In this document: piece by piece, positions 8,574 through 17,447 of the stretch | Numbering within the stretch: position 1 is the stretch's first letter | Layout of the letters: every line of letters begins with the position of its first letter | Assembly (NCBI RefSeq): GCF_963662805.1 | Contig: NZ_OY759869.1 | Coordinates: 398,501 to 462,500 of the forward strand | Direction: 5' to 3' | Length of the DNA: 64,000 nucleotides | Origin: an uncultured Cohaesibacter sp. | GTDB taxonomy: Bacteria; Pseudomonadota; Alphaproteobacteria; Rhizobiales; Cohaesibacteraceae | The notes under the pieces: generated by a model | The model's input: only the letters and a program-made list of their open reading frames with translations | Database searches by the model: none | Told to the model about the DNA's origin: nothing | Translations under genes and position numbers: made by a program

Positions 8574-9071
8574 TCATGTCGTTGCCTTTGCTAGGTGCGC
8601 CCATTCTTTTAGGATGGCTTCGGCATCCCGCTCCAGATGTTGCTCTGACGGCATGATGCGCTCGGACACCGCATGCCCGCATTCATGGGTCAGGCGGTCA
8701 ACGTCGATGGGAAAGCGGGCCTTTTCCGGCAGTCCGCCAATGGCCGCTCCGGCCTGATCCATGTCCGCCGCATAATAGAGCGCCGTGATCCCGGCGATAT
8801 TCATCGCGGCAACACAGAGCGCACAAGGCTCGCAACTGGAGTAGAGCTCGCAACCGCGCAGGTCGACCGTCCCGAGCCTACGACAGGCATCACGGATTGC
8901 CTCCGTTTCGCCATGCGAAGTGGGATCGTGATTCATCACGGATTGGTTGATACCCTCACCCACGATCTCTCCGTCTTTGACGACGACCGCACCAAACGGT
9001 TCAGTGCCTCTTGTCTCCAGTGCCTGCTTTGAAAGCTCGATGGCACGGCGCAGGAATTTTTCCTCATACAT
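8574..9071 (-). CDS. Nucleoside/nucleobase deaminase (cytidine/guanine deaminase-like)
   Basis: A 165-residue zinc hydrolase of the CMP/dCMP deaminase superfamily. The zinc site is visible as H53-G-E55 (proton-shuttle Glu) and P82-C83-A-L-C86. The segments EPFGAVVVKDGEIVGEG and MNHDPTSHGETEAIRDACRR are typical of the guanine deaminase/TadA-like branch. The start is ATG 9071; a longer open frame upstream runs through the ATPase gene and is not used. It overlaps the end of the ATPase gene by 8 bp and closes the eight-gene operon. It probably deaminates the imported base or a breakdown product; the substrate is unknown. Confidence 0.88.
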   Translation of the reverse strand: MYEEKFLRRAIELSKQALETRGTEPFGAVVVKDGEIVGEGINQSVMNHDPTSHGETEAIRDACRRLGTVDLRGCELYSSCEPCALCVAAMNIAGITALYYAADMDQAGAAIGGLPEKARFPIDVDRLTHECGHAVSERIMPSEQHLERDAEAILKEWAHLAKATT

Positions 9072-10050
9072 CGCTCTCGCCTTTCGCTTCCGCCGTTTGT
9101 TCTGCAGCAAAGCACGCAACCCGGCGATCATGGACATCGATGCGCCGTTGTGGCCGTTCCTTTTTGCAACGGTCAAAAGCCAGCGGGCATCTGGGATGAA
9201 AGCTGCAGCCGGAGGGTGGAGAAACCGGCGAGGGTACCTCTCCACCCATCGGGCTGCGGTCACGCTGAGGGGCGTCGAGATCGGGGATCGTTTCCAAAAG
9301 CAGGCGCGTATAGGGATGGAGCGGATTGGCAAACAGATCCGCCGTTGGCTGGATCTCGACAATGCGGCCCAGATACATTACGGCGATCACATCGGCCATG
9401 TGCCGCACAACGCTGAGGTCATGACTGATGAAGAGATAGGTCAGCTCCATTTCCCTCTGCAGCCGCTTCATGAGATTGAGAACCTGCGCCTGAACCGAGA
9501 CGTCGAGAGCGGAGGTCGGTTCGTCGCAAACGAGGAATTCGGGCTCCCCGGCAAGGGCGCGGGCAATTGAAATCCTCTGGCGCTGACCACCGGAAAATTC
9601 GTGCGGGAACTTCTGTCCGTCCGAGGCAGCAAGTCCAACGGTCTGCAACAGCTCCTCGACCCGGGCGGTGACGGTGGCCGCAGGCGTTTCCGGGTGCAGG
9701 GTGCGCAGGGGTTCGGCGATGATCCGGCCCACCCGCCAGCGAGGGTTGAGGCTGGCGAAGGGATCCTGAAAGATCATCTGCAGCCGGTCCGGGTCACCAT
9801 GAAAGGTGATCCGCCCACCCGAGGGCGGATAAAGACCAGTTACCAGCTTGGCAATGGTGCTCTTGCCACAGCCGGACTCCCCGACGAGTGCCAGAGTCTG
9901 CCCGCGCTGGATCACGAAGTCGACACCGTCAACCGCATGCAGGGTTTTCTGCGGCTTGCGTTCGATGACGCGATTGAGCCAGGGGGCGGAGACATCGAAG
10001 CGGCGTTCGAGGGCATCGACTTCCAGAATAGCGTTGGACCGGATCGTCAT
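9064..10050 (-). CDS. Oligopeptide/dipeptide-type ABC transporter ATP-binding protein (DppF/OppF-like)
   Basis: A 328-residue ATPase with Walker A GESGCGKST, signature FSGGQRQRISIARAL, Walker B LVCDEPTSALD and H-loop FISHDLSVV. The C-terminal oligo_HPY region (PLHPYTRLLLE, SGCSFHPRCPLAFDRCKKE) carries the cysteines often seen in Dpp/Opp ATPases. The start was set at ATG 10050 (MTIRSNAILEV), which overlaps the stop of the partner ATPase by 4 bp (ATGA), in preference to a start 15 codons earlier. It works with the 10047-11039 ATPase and the two permeases. Confidence 0.93.
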   Translation of the reverse strand: MTIRSNAILEVDALERRFDVSAPWLNRVIERKPQKTLHAVDGVDFVIQRGQTLALVGESGCGKSTIAKLVTGLYPPSGGRITFHGDPDRLQMIFQDPFASLNPRWRVGRIIAEPLRTLHPETPAATVTARVEELLQTVGLAASDGQKFPHEFSGGQRQRISIARALAGEPEFLVCDEPTSALDVSVQAQVLNLMKRLQREMELTYLFISHDLSVVRHMADVIAVMYLGRIVEIQPTADLFANPLHPYTRLLLETIPDLDAPQRDRSPMGGEVPSPVSPPSGCSFHPRCPLAFDRCKKERPQRRIDVHDRRVACFAAEQTAEAKGESDV

Positions 10051-11039
10051 GCGGCGGCTCCTTTCTCGACATCGCCATCCAGAGCCAGCCAGCAAGCCGC
10101 TCCGGTGGTTTCCGTTTCGGCAATCCGGGGCACGTCACGGCGGCAGCGGGATCCGGCATGTATGCAACGGGGATTGAAGGCGCAACCAGACGGTATGGCG
10201 TTCAGCCGCGGCATGGAGCCGGGGATCATCTGAAGCTCCTCGACATCGTTGCGTAGCGAGGGGATCGAGCCCATCAGGCCGACGGTGTAAGGGTGTTTCG
10301 GTCGGCGGACCACATCCTCGACAGACCCGATTTCCGCGAGCCGCCCCGCATACATCACCGCCACCCTGTCGGCCGTCTCGGCGATGACGCCCATGTCATG
10401 GGTCACCAGCATGATGGCAGTGCCGCGTTCCCGGCAAAGCCGCTTGAGCAGCGCGGTGATCTGGGCCTGGATCGAGACATCAAGCGCCGTTGTGGGCTCG
10501 TCCGCAACGATCAGTTCCGGTTCAGCGCATAGGGCGAGGGCGATCACGATCCGCTGTCGCATGCCGCCTGAGAACTGGTGCGGGTAATTGTCGATGCGCT
10601 CATCGACCGCCGGGATTCCCACTTCATGCATCAACGCCTTGGCCCGTTCGCGGGCCTCGGCCTTGCCGAGATCAGTGTGTAGGCGAATGGTCTCGACCAG
10701 TTGATCCCCCACCTTGAACAGCGGGTTGAGCGAGGTCAGCGGATCCTGAAAGATAGCTCCGATCCTGCGCCCCCGGATCGTCTGCATGGCGCGATCATCA
10801 AGATTGTCGATGCGATCACCCGACAGGTGGATCGATCCGGCGGCGATACGTCCCGGTGGTTCGAGCAGACCAAGGATGGACATGCCCGTCATGGATTTCC
10901 CGGCCCCGGATTCCCCGACCATGCCAAGGATCTCTCCCCGGCTGATCTGCAGGGAGATATCGTCAACGGCGGTCAGTACGCCCTTGCGGGTCGGGAATTC
11001 AACGCGCAAATTGCGCACATCCAGTACGACGTCAGTCAT
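10047..11039 (-). CDS. Oligopeptide/dipeptide-type ABC transporter ATP-binding protein (DppD/OppD-like)
   Basis: A 330-residue ATPase: Walker A GESGAGKSM (Met replaces the usual Thr after Ser), Q-loop IFQDPLTSLNP, signature FSGGMRQRIVIALAL, Walker B LIVADEPTTALD and LVTHDMGVIAE. The C-terminal oligo_HPY motif (KHPYTVGLMGS, SGCAFNPRCIHAGSRCRRD) is present. It overlaps the amidohydrolase gene upstream by 4 bp and the second ATPase gene by 4 bp, so the genes are translationally coupled. It energises import of the ligand bound by the 15710-17281 binding protein. Confidence 0.93.
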   Translation of the reverse strand: MTDVVLDVRNLRVEFPTRKGVLTAVDDISLQISRGEILGMVGESGAGKSMTGMSILGLLEPPGRIAAGSIHLSGDRIDNLDDRAMQTIRGRRIGAIFQDPLTSLNPLFKVGDQLVETIRLHTDLGKAEARERAKALMHEVGIPAVDERIDNYPHQFSGGMRQRIVIALALCAEPELIVADEPTTALDVSIQAQITALLKRLCRERGTAIMLVTHDMGVIAETADRVAVMYAGRLAEIGSVEDVVRRPKHPYTVGLMGSIPSLRNDVEELQMIPGSMPRLNAIPSGCAFNPRCIHAGSRCRRDVPRIAETETTGAACWLALDGDVEKGAAA

Positions 11040-12472
11040 GACCTGATCCTTTCGTAGCTCGGAGTGAAAATGGCTTCAACAGGTGGATGGCCCACGGTGC
11101 GGTCAGGATATTTGGCGATCAGGCCGTCATATTGCGCCTGTGCCTGCGCGGCATCCGCCCGCTCGTCGATCTCCTCGATCACACCGTTCGCCATCACGCG
11201 GCGGCCGTCGATCCAGACATCGCAGACGTCATGGCCAGAGGTCGAGGTCATCAGGGTCTGGATGGGATCCGGCGTCTGAAGGCGCGCGCTGAGATCGATC
11301 ACCGCGATATCGGCCTTCGATCCTGGCGCGAGACGGCCCAGATCCTGCCGCCTCAATGCATCTGCGCCTCCGAGCGTTGCTGCATTGAACAGATCCTCAG
11401 ATCGCACCGCGTCGAGGCCATCCGCCTGCCGCGCCATCATCATGCCCATCTGCATGTTGAGGATCATGTCCGCCGGATAGGTGTCGGTGCCAAGCCCGAT
11501 CACGATCCCCATATCCCGGCATTTGGCAAAGCTCCGCAGCATCCCGCCAAAACGGGTGGCGACCAGCGGACAATGCACCAATGTTGCGCCAGCCTCCGCC
11601 ATCAGGGCAAATTCGGCATCCGTGGCGTAGGTGCCATGCGGCAGAAGCCAATTTTGGCGCAAGGCTCCGATCCGCTTCAGCCAATCAATCGGCCCGCAAT
11701 CATGCTGCTCCCGCACCAGCTGCAACTCGATAGGAGACTGGGCGCAATGCTGCCGGACCGGAGCGCCGAGCTCGTCGGCAATATCGGCTGTCCGCTGAAG
11801 TAGCGTTTCGGTACAGGTCTCGATCCGGTCGGGTGCGAACATCGCCCGGATGCGCCCCGAAGCCATGCCGTCAATCCGGGCCGCAAAGGCTCGCGCATCC
11901 TCGAGTCCCGCGAGGCCTCGCGCTTCGTTGAATACCGCCCGGATGTTGCCCTGCTCGTCAGTCACTTGCCCACCGGTGCGGTAGGCTGGCCCGAGATAGA
12001 CGCGCAGGCCAAGTTGTTCGGCAGCGTGGACGGCAGCATCAAACTCGGCGACCGTTTCACCCCACGCACGATAGAAGAGCGAGGCGATGGGGAGCGCCGT
12101 GGTGATCCCGTTGCGGATGAGCTGTGCGAAGGCATGGCGCTTCTGGAACGCTAATTCCTCCTCGGAATACATTTCATACGGCCCGCTCGCGATATAGCTC
12201 TCGGGCCAGACCCGCCCCTTCTTCCAGGCTGGTCTGTTGTCATAGCCAAGGATCGTGGTGTCGAGATCGGACAGCGCATCGAGGTCGACAAAGCCGGGCG
12301 AGATGATGGCCTCGCCATAGTCGATGCGGTCGGCAACTTCGCCATCGAAAGAGAGGCCCACATGGATGACGTCAGTTCCTTGGATGACCACCACGCCGTT
12401 CTCATAGACGACATGGTGACCATTTTTATGGCCAACGACCCATCGGGCAGAGAGGAGCGTTCTACCTGTCAT
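11036..12472 (-). CDS. Amidohydrolase-superfamily protein lacking the N-terminal HxH motif
   Basis: A 478-residue protein with the barrel order of ATZ/TRZ-type chlorohydrolases and deaminases: RQHCAQSPIELQLV, WLLPHGTYATD, GATLVHCPLVATRFGG, GIVIGLGTDTYPADM and C-terminal GSKADIAVIDL. In most relatives the strand-1 motif is PGxxxxHxH; here it is PGFVDLDAL, with Asp63 and Asp65 in place of both histidines. The later His and the final Asp are kept. The start was set at ATG 12472, overlapping the upstream stop by one base (TGATG). It is probably a cytoplasmic hydrolase for the imported compound with an altered metal site, or a non-canonical subfamily; the substrate is unknown. Confidence 0.83.
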   Translation of the reverse strand: MTGRTLLSARWVVGHKNGHHVVYENGVVVIQGTDVIHVGLSFDGEVADRIDYGEAIISPGFVDLDALSDLDTTILGYDNRPAWKKGRVWPESYIASGPYEMYSEEELAFQKRHAFAQLIRNGITTALPIASLFYRAWGETVAEFDAAVHAAEQLGLRVYLGPAYRTGGQVTDEQGNIRAVFNEARGLAGLEDARAFAARIDGMASGRIRAMFAPDRIETCTETLLQRTADIADELGAPVRQHCAQSPIELQLVREQHDCGPIDWLKRIGALRQNWLLPHGTYATDAEFALMAEAGATLVHCPLVATRFGGMLRSFAKCRDMGIVIGLGTDTYPADMILNMQMGMMMARQADGLDAVRSEDLFNAATLGGADALRRQDLGRLAPGSKADIAVIDLSARLQTPDPIQTLMTSTSGHDVCDVWIDGRRVMANGVIEEIDERADAAQAQAQYDGLIAKYPDRTVGHPPVEAIFTPSYERIRS

Positions 12473-13653
12473 CACGGTGCCTCGATCACACATCGACCGT
12501 CACGGGCAATCACTTCTCCGCCCTTGAAGGCCAGCTTGCGTGGGCGATGCGTTGCGACCGCTTCGGCAAGTGTTTCACCCTCGACAAGCACGCAGTCCGC
12601 GCGGCAGCCGATCTCAAGACCGTAATCTTCAACGCCCAGGATGGCCGCACCGCCAAAGGTGCAGATATCAAGTGCAAGCTCGACTTCGTCATCCCGGCGC
12701 AAATTGTTGCGCATGCCGATCTGCATGGCCTTCTCCAGCATGTCCGAATTGCCATAAGGACCCCAGGTGTCGCGAATACCATCACAGCCAGCGCCGGTCA
12801 GGATGCCATGCTGTTTGAGTTCCTTGACCAACGGAACCGGCGCGGAGGCTGGAGCGGTGGTCAGGATGTGGATCCGGTTCTCGGCGAGCTTTTCATGCAG
12901 GTCCTTCACATAGGCCCGATCCACGGCCCCGAGACAGAAGGCATGGCTGATCGAGACCTTGCCCTGCATCCCCAAAGCCACCGTGCGGTCGATGATCTCC
13001 TCCATAGAGAACCAGCCAAGAGAATCCCGCTCATGCAGGTGGATGTCGATCGGTTTGCCATGCTTGTCCGCCAGAGCAAAAATAGTATCGAGATGACCCT
13101 TGGGGTCGTGCTCCATGCCGCATGGGTCGATGCCGCCGACCAGCTCTGCGCCGAGCGACAGGGCCTCGTCCATCAGCTCTGCCGTTCCAGGGCGGGTCAT
13201 CATGCCCGATTGCGGGAAAGCAACAATCTCGATGTCGATCATGCCAGCCAGCTTTTCGCGCGTGGCCATGACGCCTTCGATGCCGGCAAGGCCATGATGG
13301 GTGTCGACGTCGACATGGCTGCGGATATGGGTGCAACCATGGGACATGGCCAGAATGGCATGCCGCTCGCTCTGCACCTGTGGGTCGAGCCCGAGCGACA
13401 CCTTGACCTCGCGCTCATTGTTGATCTTGTCGATGAGGCGCGGGCCAACCTCGTTGCGATACCACGGCAGCCCCAGAAGCGACTTGTCGAGATGCGTATG
13501 GGCTTCGATCAGGCCGGGAATGAGGATCCTCCCGCCACAGTCAATGACCTCCGCTCCGGCTGGGGCGCTGGCAGCGAAATGGCCGTCAACGATATGCAGG
13601 TCGGTTGCGGGTCCGGCCATTGGGCGGACATTCTTGAGGGTTTTGGCAGTCAT
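12472..13653 (-). CDS. Amidohydrolase, cytosine deaminase-like
   Basis: A 393-residue metal-dependent hydrolase with the full amidohydrolase ligand set: PGLIEAHTHLDKSL (HxH), IDIHLHERDSLGW (His), VSISHAFCLG (His) and GAGCDGIRDTWGPYGNSDM (Asp). The HTHLDK and GxDGIRDxWxPxGxxDM patterns are characteristic of the cytosine deaminase/CodA branch. The start at ATG 13653 was chosen from the homologous N-terminus (MTAKTLKNVRP); the open frame continues upstream within the permease gene. It lies 5 bp from the permease stop. A role in hydrolytic deamination or ring opening of an imported heterocycle is inferred. Confidence 0.88.
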   Translation of the reverse strand: MTAKTLKNVRPMAGPATDLHIVDGHFAASAPAGAEVIDCGGRILIPGLIEAHTHLDKSLLGLPWYRNEVGPRLIDKINNEREVKVSLGLDPQVQSERHAILAMSHGCTHIRSHVDVDTHHGLAGIEGVMATREKLAGMIDIEIVAFPQSGMMTRPGTAELMDEALSLGAELVGGIDPCGMEHDPKGHLDTIFALADKHGKPIDIHLHERDSLGWFSMEEIIDRTVALGMQGKVSISHAFCLGAVDRAYVKDLHEKLAENRIHILTTAPASAPVPLVKELKQHGILTGAGCDGIRDTWGPYGNSDMLEKAMQIGMRNNLRRDDEVELALDICTFGGAAILGVEDYGLEIGCRADCVLVEGETLAEAVATHRPRKLAFKGGEVIARDGRCVIEAP

Positions 13654-13658
13654 GGGGA

Positions 13659-14645
13659 TCACCGCAGTTTGGGATTGAGCGCATCGCGCAGCCAGTCGCC
13701 GATCATGTTGACCGACAGAACGATCAGGCACAGCTGGATCGAGGGAAAGACAACAATCCACCACAGGCCCGAGAACAGGAACTGATTGCCGATCCGGATC
13801 AGCGTGCCGAGGCTCGGCTGGTCCGGTGGCATGCCAACCCCGAGGAAGGAGAGTGTCGCTTCGGAGAGGATCGCGAGACCGAAATTGAGCGTCGCTGCAA
13901 CCATGATCGGCGTCATGCAATTGGGCAGGATGTGATGCAGCATGATGCGCCAGGATTTCACCCTGATCAGTTTTGCCGCCTGCACATATTCCTTCTTGGC
14001 CTCGACCATGGTGGAGGCTCGCACCGTACGGGCATATTGCACCCACGATGGCACCGCGATGGCAAAGATCAGGATGGGAGCCGCGAGCACGTCCTTCAGC
14101 CCGACCGGCAGCGAGGCTGTGGCAATCGCGGTGATCAGGATGGCAATGAGAATGAAGGGCATGGACAGCAGGACGTCGCCCACGCGCATGATCACATTGT
14201 CCACCCAACCACCGAAATATCCGGCAACCAGCCCGAGCGCGAGACCCACCGCGAGCGCCAGCATGACCGAGGCAAAACCGATGATCAGTGAAATGCGCGA
14301 GCCATAGAGAATGGCGGATAGGATGTCCCTGCCTTGCGTGTCGGTACCAAGCAGGAAGGGCATCTGGCCATTCTCACTCCAGATCGGCGGGATCTCGGAA
14401 TTCCAGAGTTCGAGCGCAGAAAGATCATAGGGATTCTGAGGTGTGATGACGGGGGCAAGAAAAGCGGTCAAGGCCACGAGCCCGAGGAGCGCGGCGGCAA
14501 AGACCGCTGATGGGTGCGAATGAAACGAATACCACAGATCGCTGTCCCGCATGCGTTTGACCCATGAAGGCTTGGCTTCATTGTCTTGCAGCTGTGTCGA
14601 TGGTCGGGAGTGGATGTCGGTCATAGCAGGGTCCTGATTAGCCAT
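13659..14645 (-). CDS. Dipeptide-type ABC transporter permease (DppC-like)
   Basis: A 328-residue inner-membrane permease with the OppC N-terminal segment (FHSHPSAVFAAALLGLVAL), the periplasmic PFLLGTDTQGRDILSAILYG motif and the cytoplasmic EAA loop (EYVQAAKLIRVKSWRIMLHH). It ends with MIGDWLRDALNPKLR, the standard end of DppC proteins. ATG 14645 was chosen because of the GGAGGAG site just upstream; it overlaps the DppB-like gene by 8 bp. It forms the translocation channel with the DppB-like partner. Confidence 0.93.
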   Translation of the reverse strand: MANQDPAMTDIHSRPSTQLQDNEAKPSWVKRMRDSDLWYSFHSHPSAVFAAALLGLVALTAFLAPVITPQNPYDLSALELWNSEIPPIWSENGQMPFLLGTDTQGRDILSAILYGSRISLIIGFASVMLALAVGLALGLVAGYFGGWVDNVIMRVGDVLLSMPFILIAILITAIATASLPVGLKDVLAAPILIFAIAVPSWVQYARTVRASTMVEAKKEYVQAAKLIRVKSWRIMLHHILPNCMTPIMVAATLNFGLAILSEATLSFLGVGMPPDQPSLGTLIRIGNQFLFSGLWWIVVFPSIQLCLIVLSVNMIGDWLRDALNPKLR

Positions 14646-15630
14646 TGGCTCCTCCAGAGCGTGCCGTATCATCCCGCAGACGCGGATCGACCCAGGCGTA
14701 GGTGATGTCGACAATGGTGTTCAGCAATACGAAAATGAAGGAAACAATCATCAGATAGGCCGCCATGACCGGAATATCGACAAAGGTCACCGCCTGTATG
14801 AACAGCATGCCCATTCCCGGCCACTGGAAGACCGTTTCCGTCACCAGCGCGAAGGCGATCAGGTTGCCGATCTGCATGCCCGTCAGAGTGATGACCGGCA
14901 TCAGGCAATTGCGCAGGGCGTGACGCCAGTGCACGCGTCGGGTCGGTACCCCGCGGGCGCGGGCGAACTTGATATAGTCGGCGCGCAGGGTCTCCAGCAT
15001 CTCGGCCCGCACCAGCCGCATCACCAATGTGATCTGGAAAGTCGAAAGGGAGAGTGATGGCAGCACCAGCGCTGCCCGTCCGGACGGGGTCAGAAGTCCG
15101 GTCGACCACCAGCCGATATCGACCGTGTCTCCGCGCCCGAATGCGGGCAGCCAGCCAAGAGACACCGAAAAGCCGAGAATGAGAAGAATGCCGACCACAA
15201 AGCTCGGCAGCGAGACGCCGACAATTGACCCCAATTGCAGGAAATTGGCCAGTCGCGAGTCTCGATGCACCGCCGTAATCACCCCAAGCGGAATGCCGAC
15301 GACGAGAGAAATGATGGTGGCCACCAGAACAAGCTCGAAGGTGGCAGGAAAGCGATCCTTGATCAGGACCATCACATCCTGCTGATTTCGGTAGGAAATA
15401 CCGAAATCCCCCTGCACCGCGTGGGTAACAAAGCGCGTATATTGCGTGATCAGGCCATCGTTCAGGCCCAGCCGCTCCCGCAGCTCGATGCGGTCCTGCT
15501 GGGTTGCCTGCTCATTTACCATCATTTCCACCGGATCGCCAAAGAAGCGGAAAATGATGAAAGCGAGCAGTGCGACGGCAAGCATCACGAACGCCGCATT
15601 GGCCGTGCGTTTGATGAGAAAGGCGATCAT
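14638..15630 (-). CDS. Dipeptide-type ABC transporter permease (DppB-like)
   Basis: A 330-residue permease with six predicted membrane helices. It starts MIAFLIKRTANAAFVMLAVA, carries the LRERLGLNDGLITQYTRFV periplasmic segment and an EAA loop (ADYIKFARARGVPTRRVHWR), and ends near VDPRLRD. These are hallmarks of DppB/OppB. It is the first gene after the binding protein, from which it is separated by a 79-bp gap holding a stem-loop. Confidence 0.93.
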   Translation of the reverse strand: MIAFLIKRTANAAFVMLAVALLAFIIFRFFGDPVEMMVNEQATQQDRIELRERLGLNDGLITQYTRFVTHAVQGDFGISYRNQQDVMVLIKDRFPATFELVLVATIISLVVGIPLGVITAVHRDSRLANFLQLGSIVGVSLPSFVVGILLILGFSVSLGWLPAFGRGDTVDIGWWSTGLLTPSGRAALVLPSLSLSTFQITLVMRLVRAEMLETLRADYIKFARARGVPTRRVHWRHALRNCLMPVITLTGMQIGNLIAFALVTETVFQWPGMGMLFIQAVTFVDIPVMAAYLMIVSFIFVLLNTIVDITYAWVDPRLRDDTARSGGANG

Positions 15631-15676
15631 GGCTGCCTCCGGGCTGGTTGCTTCGGGCGGTCAAATAGAGAATATC

Positions 15677-15696
15677 CGGGCTCCCGAAGGAGCCCG
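15677..15696 (-). promoter_or_regulatory. Stem-loop in the gap after the binding-protein gene
   Basis: CGGGCTCC (15677-15684) pairs perfectly with GGAGCCCG (15689-15696) around a CGAA loop. It lies within the operon, downstream of the binding-protein stop, and is not followed by a U-run in the direction of transcription. It most likely protects or partly attenuates the mRNA, so that the binding protein is made in excess. Confidence 0.6.
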
Positions 15697-15709
15697 GCAA
15701 CCGTTGAGA

Positions 15710-17281
15710 CTAGTCGGCAACCTTTGCAAACCAGAGACGCGGCTTGTTGTCCGGGAAGAGCGGCATCTCAACGACCTCGTCGGTGATCGCCCACGCCATC
15801 GGCTGCTGATGCAACGGCAGCATGATGTTTTCCTTCTTCACGAACTTCAACGCTTCGGTTTCCAGCACCAGACGCTTGTCGACATCAAGCTCGGAGCCAG
15901 CTGCATCGATCAGTTTGTCCAGTTCGGGGAAGGACCAGCCACCCCAGTTGAAGACACCCGCGTTTCCTTCCTTGCTGTGGAAAATCTGCAGCAAGGGAGA
16001 ATAGGCATCCAGCATGGGCAGCGTTGCCCAGCCAAGGATATAGAGGTCAGTCGTGCCGTTGGTACGTTTGGGCGACTGGACGGCGCGCGGTGCGACATCG
16101 AGCTTCGGAGCGAGGCCGATACGGGCCCACATCGAGGCAATCGCCTGACAGAATTGTTCTTCGTTCACCAGCCCGTCAGAAATGCAGCTCAATTCGAACG
16201 ACAGGCCTTCGGGGACACCGGCTTCTTTCAGCAGGGCCTTGGCTGCTTCGGGATCAAGGCCGGGCAGTTCATCCAGTTCCGGCACATAGCCCGGAATGGG
16301 AGGAGCCACGGTTGCCCCGGCAATACGGGACTTGCCGCGCATGACCTTTTTGTGGATCAGGTCGAGGTCGATCGCCTTGTAGAGCGCTTCACGCACCTTG
16401 TTGTCTCCAAAGGGATTGTCTTCTCCGGTGGAGAGTTTTTCGCGGAAGGGGAAACCGATCATCACCGTGCGCAGGTCGACGCCTTCCAGAACCTTGACAT
16501 TCGGCGCCGCTTCAAGGCGAGGCAGATCCTGAACCGGCGCATCGTTGGTGAAATTGATCTCGCCGGACAACAGGGCAGCAACGCGCGTGGCTGCGGAATT
16601 GACCGGGGTCAGCTCGATCCGGTCAATGTTGTGCTTGGGCTCATCCCACCATTTGGAATTGACCACAAAGACGGTCTTTGCATCCGGCTGGCGGCTTTCG
16701 ACGATGAAGGGGCCGGTGCCGTTGGCGTGATATGTCGCATAGCCCTCCACACCACCGCCGATATCGGTCGGCAGCAGGGAGTCGTTTTCCGTCATCCATT
16801 CCTTGTCGAAGATATGGATGTTGGTCAGATCGTTCAGCAAAAGCGGATATGTGCCGTTGAGCGTGATGTCGACGGTATAGTCATCAACGACCTTCGAGCT
16901 GACATAGGCAGGCAGGTTGCCTTTCAGAGGAGACGAGGCGTCACTCACGCGGGTCAGAGAGGCAACGACGTCGTCTGCAGTGAAGGGATTGCCATTGTGG
17001 AAGGTCACGCCTTCGCGCAGCTTGAAGCGCCAGGTGACCTGATCATCCAGAATTTCCCAGCTCGTAGCCAACGCCGGCTCGATCTTGAGATCGGCATTGT
17101 AGCGCACGAGGCCCTCATAGACATGATTGAGGACGTTGATAGTGAAGCTGTCGCCATAGGAATAGGGGTCGAGAGAACCGATGTCCCGGTTGGCGCCCCA
17201 CTTCAAGACATTTTCAGCATGAACAGTGCCGGTCAGCCCCAGAATGGTGACGGCGGCTAGGAGAAGATGTTTCATTCTCAT
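15710..17281 (-). CDS. ABC transporter substrate-binding protein, family 5 (DppA/OppA-like)
   Basis: A 523-residue periplasmic protein. The signal peptide is MRMKHLLLAAVTILGLTGTV with probable cleavage after HA. Family 5 landmarks are ANRDIGSLDPYSYGDSF, LVRYNADLKIEPALATSWEI, WRFKLREGVTFHNGNPFTAD and VREALYKAIDLDLI. It binds the ligand for the DppBCDF-like importer and is the first gene of the operon. The amidohydrolases and deaminase downstream suggest the ligand is not a simple peptide but an amide or nitrogen heterocycle; this is inferred from context only. Confidence 0.93.
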   Translation of the reverse strand: MRMKHLLLAAVTILGLTGTVHAENVLKWGANRDIGSLDPYSYGDSFTINVLNHVYEGLVRYNADLKIEPALATSWEILDDQVTWRFKLREGVTFHNGNPFTADDVVASLTRVSDASSPLKGNLPAYVSSKVVDDYTVDITLNGTYPLLLNDLTNIHIFDKEWMTENDSLLPTDIGGGVEGYATYHANGTGPFIVESRQPDAKTVFVVNSKWWDEPKHNIDRIELTPVNSAATRVAALLSGEINFTNDAPVQDLPRLEAAPNVKVLEGVDLRTVMIGFPFREKLSTGEDNPFGDNKVREALYKAIDLDLIHKKVMRGKSRIAGATVAPPIPGYVPELDELPGLDPEAAKALLKEAGVPEGLSFELSCISDGLVNEEQFCQAIASMWARIGLAPKLDVAPRAVQSPKRTNGTTDLYILGWATLPMLDAYSPLLQIFHSKEGNAGVFNWGGWSFPELDKLIDAAGSELDVDKRLVLETEALKFVKKENIMLPLHQQPMAWAITDEVVEMPLFPDNKPRLWFAKVAD

Positions 17282-17327
17282 TGGTGATGTCCCTGTCGTC
17301 TGGATTGTATTTTATGATCATTGAAAA

Positions 17328-17410
17328 TCGGATACGATCTAGAGAGCATGCATCAGCAATCTCTGGATGACAAGCAAATTGTATCCAGTTGACGAAAAAA
17401 ATTGTATCCG
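17328..17410. promoter_or_regulatory. Three GGATAC/GTATCC operator-like sites between binding-protein and gntR genes
   Basis: The 166-bp divergent gap holds GGATAC at 17330-17335 and GTATCC at 17381-17386 and 17404-17409, the last two preceded by AATT/ATT and 23 bp apart. FCD-type GntR proteins often bind TTGTATCCAA-like boxes, so these are likely binding sites of the adjacent regulator, controlling both directions. Confidence 0.6.
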
Positions 17411-17447
17411 ATATGTAGGGACATGAAACTGACAGGCAGAGTTCGAC

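Noticed and set aside
15446..17260. Open frame of 604 codons antisense to the family 5 binding protein
   Set aside because: It lies entirely over a clear signal-peptide-bearing binding protein and the end of dppB; no motif or start signal.
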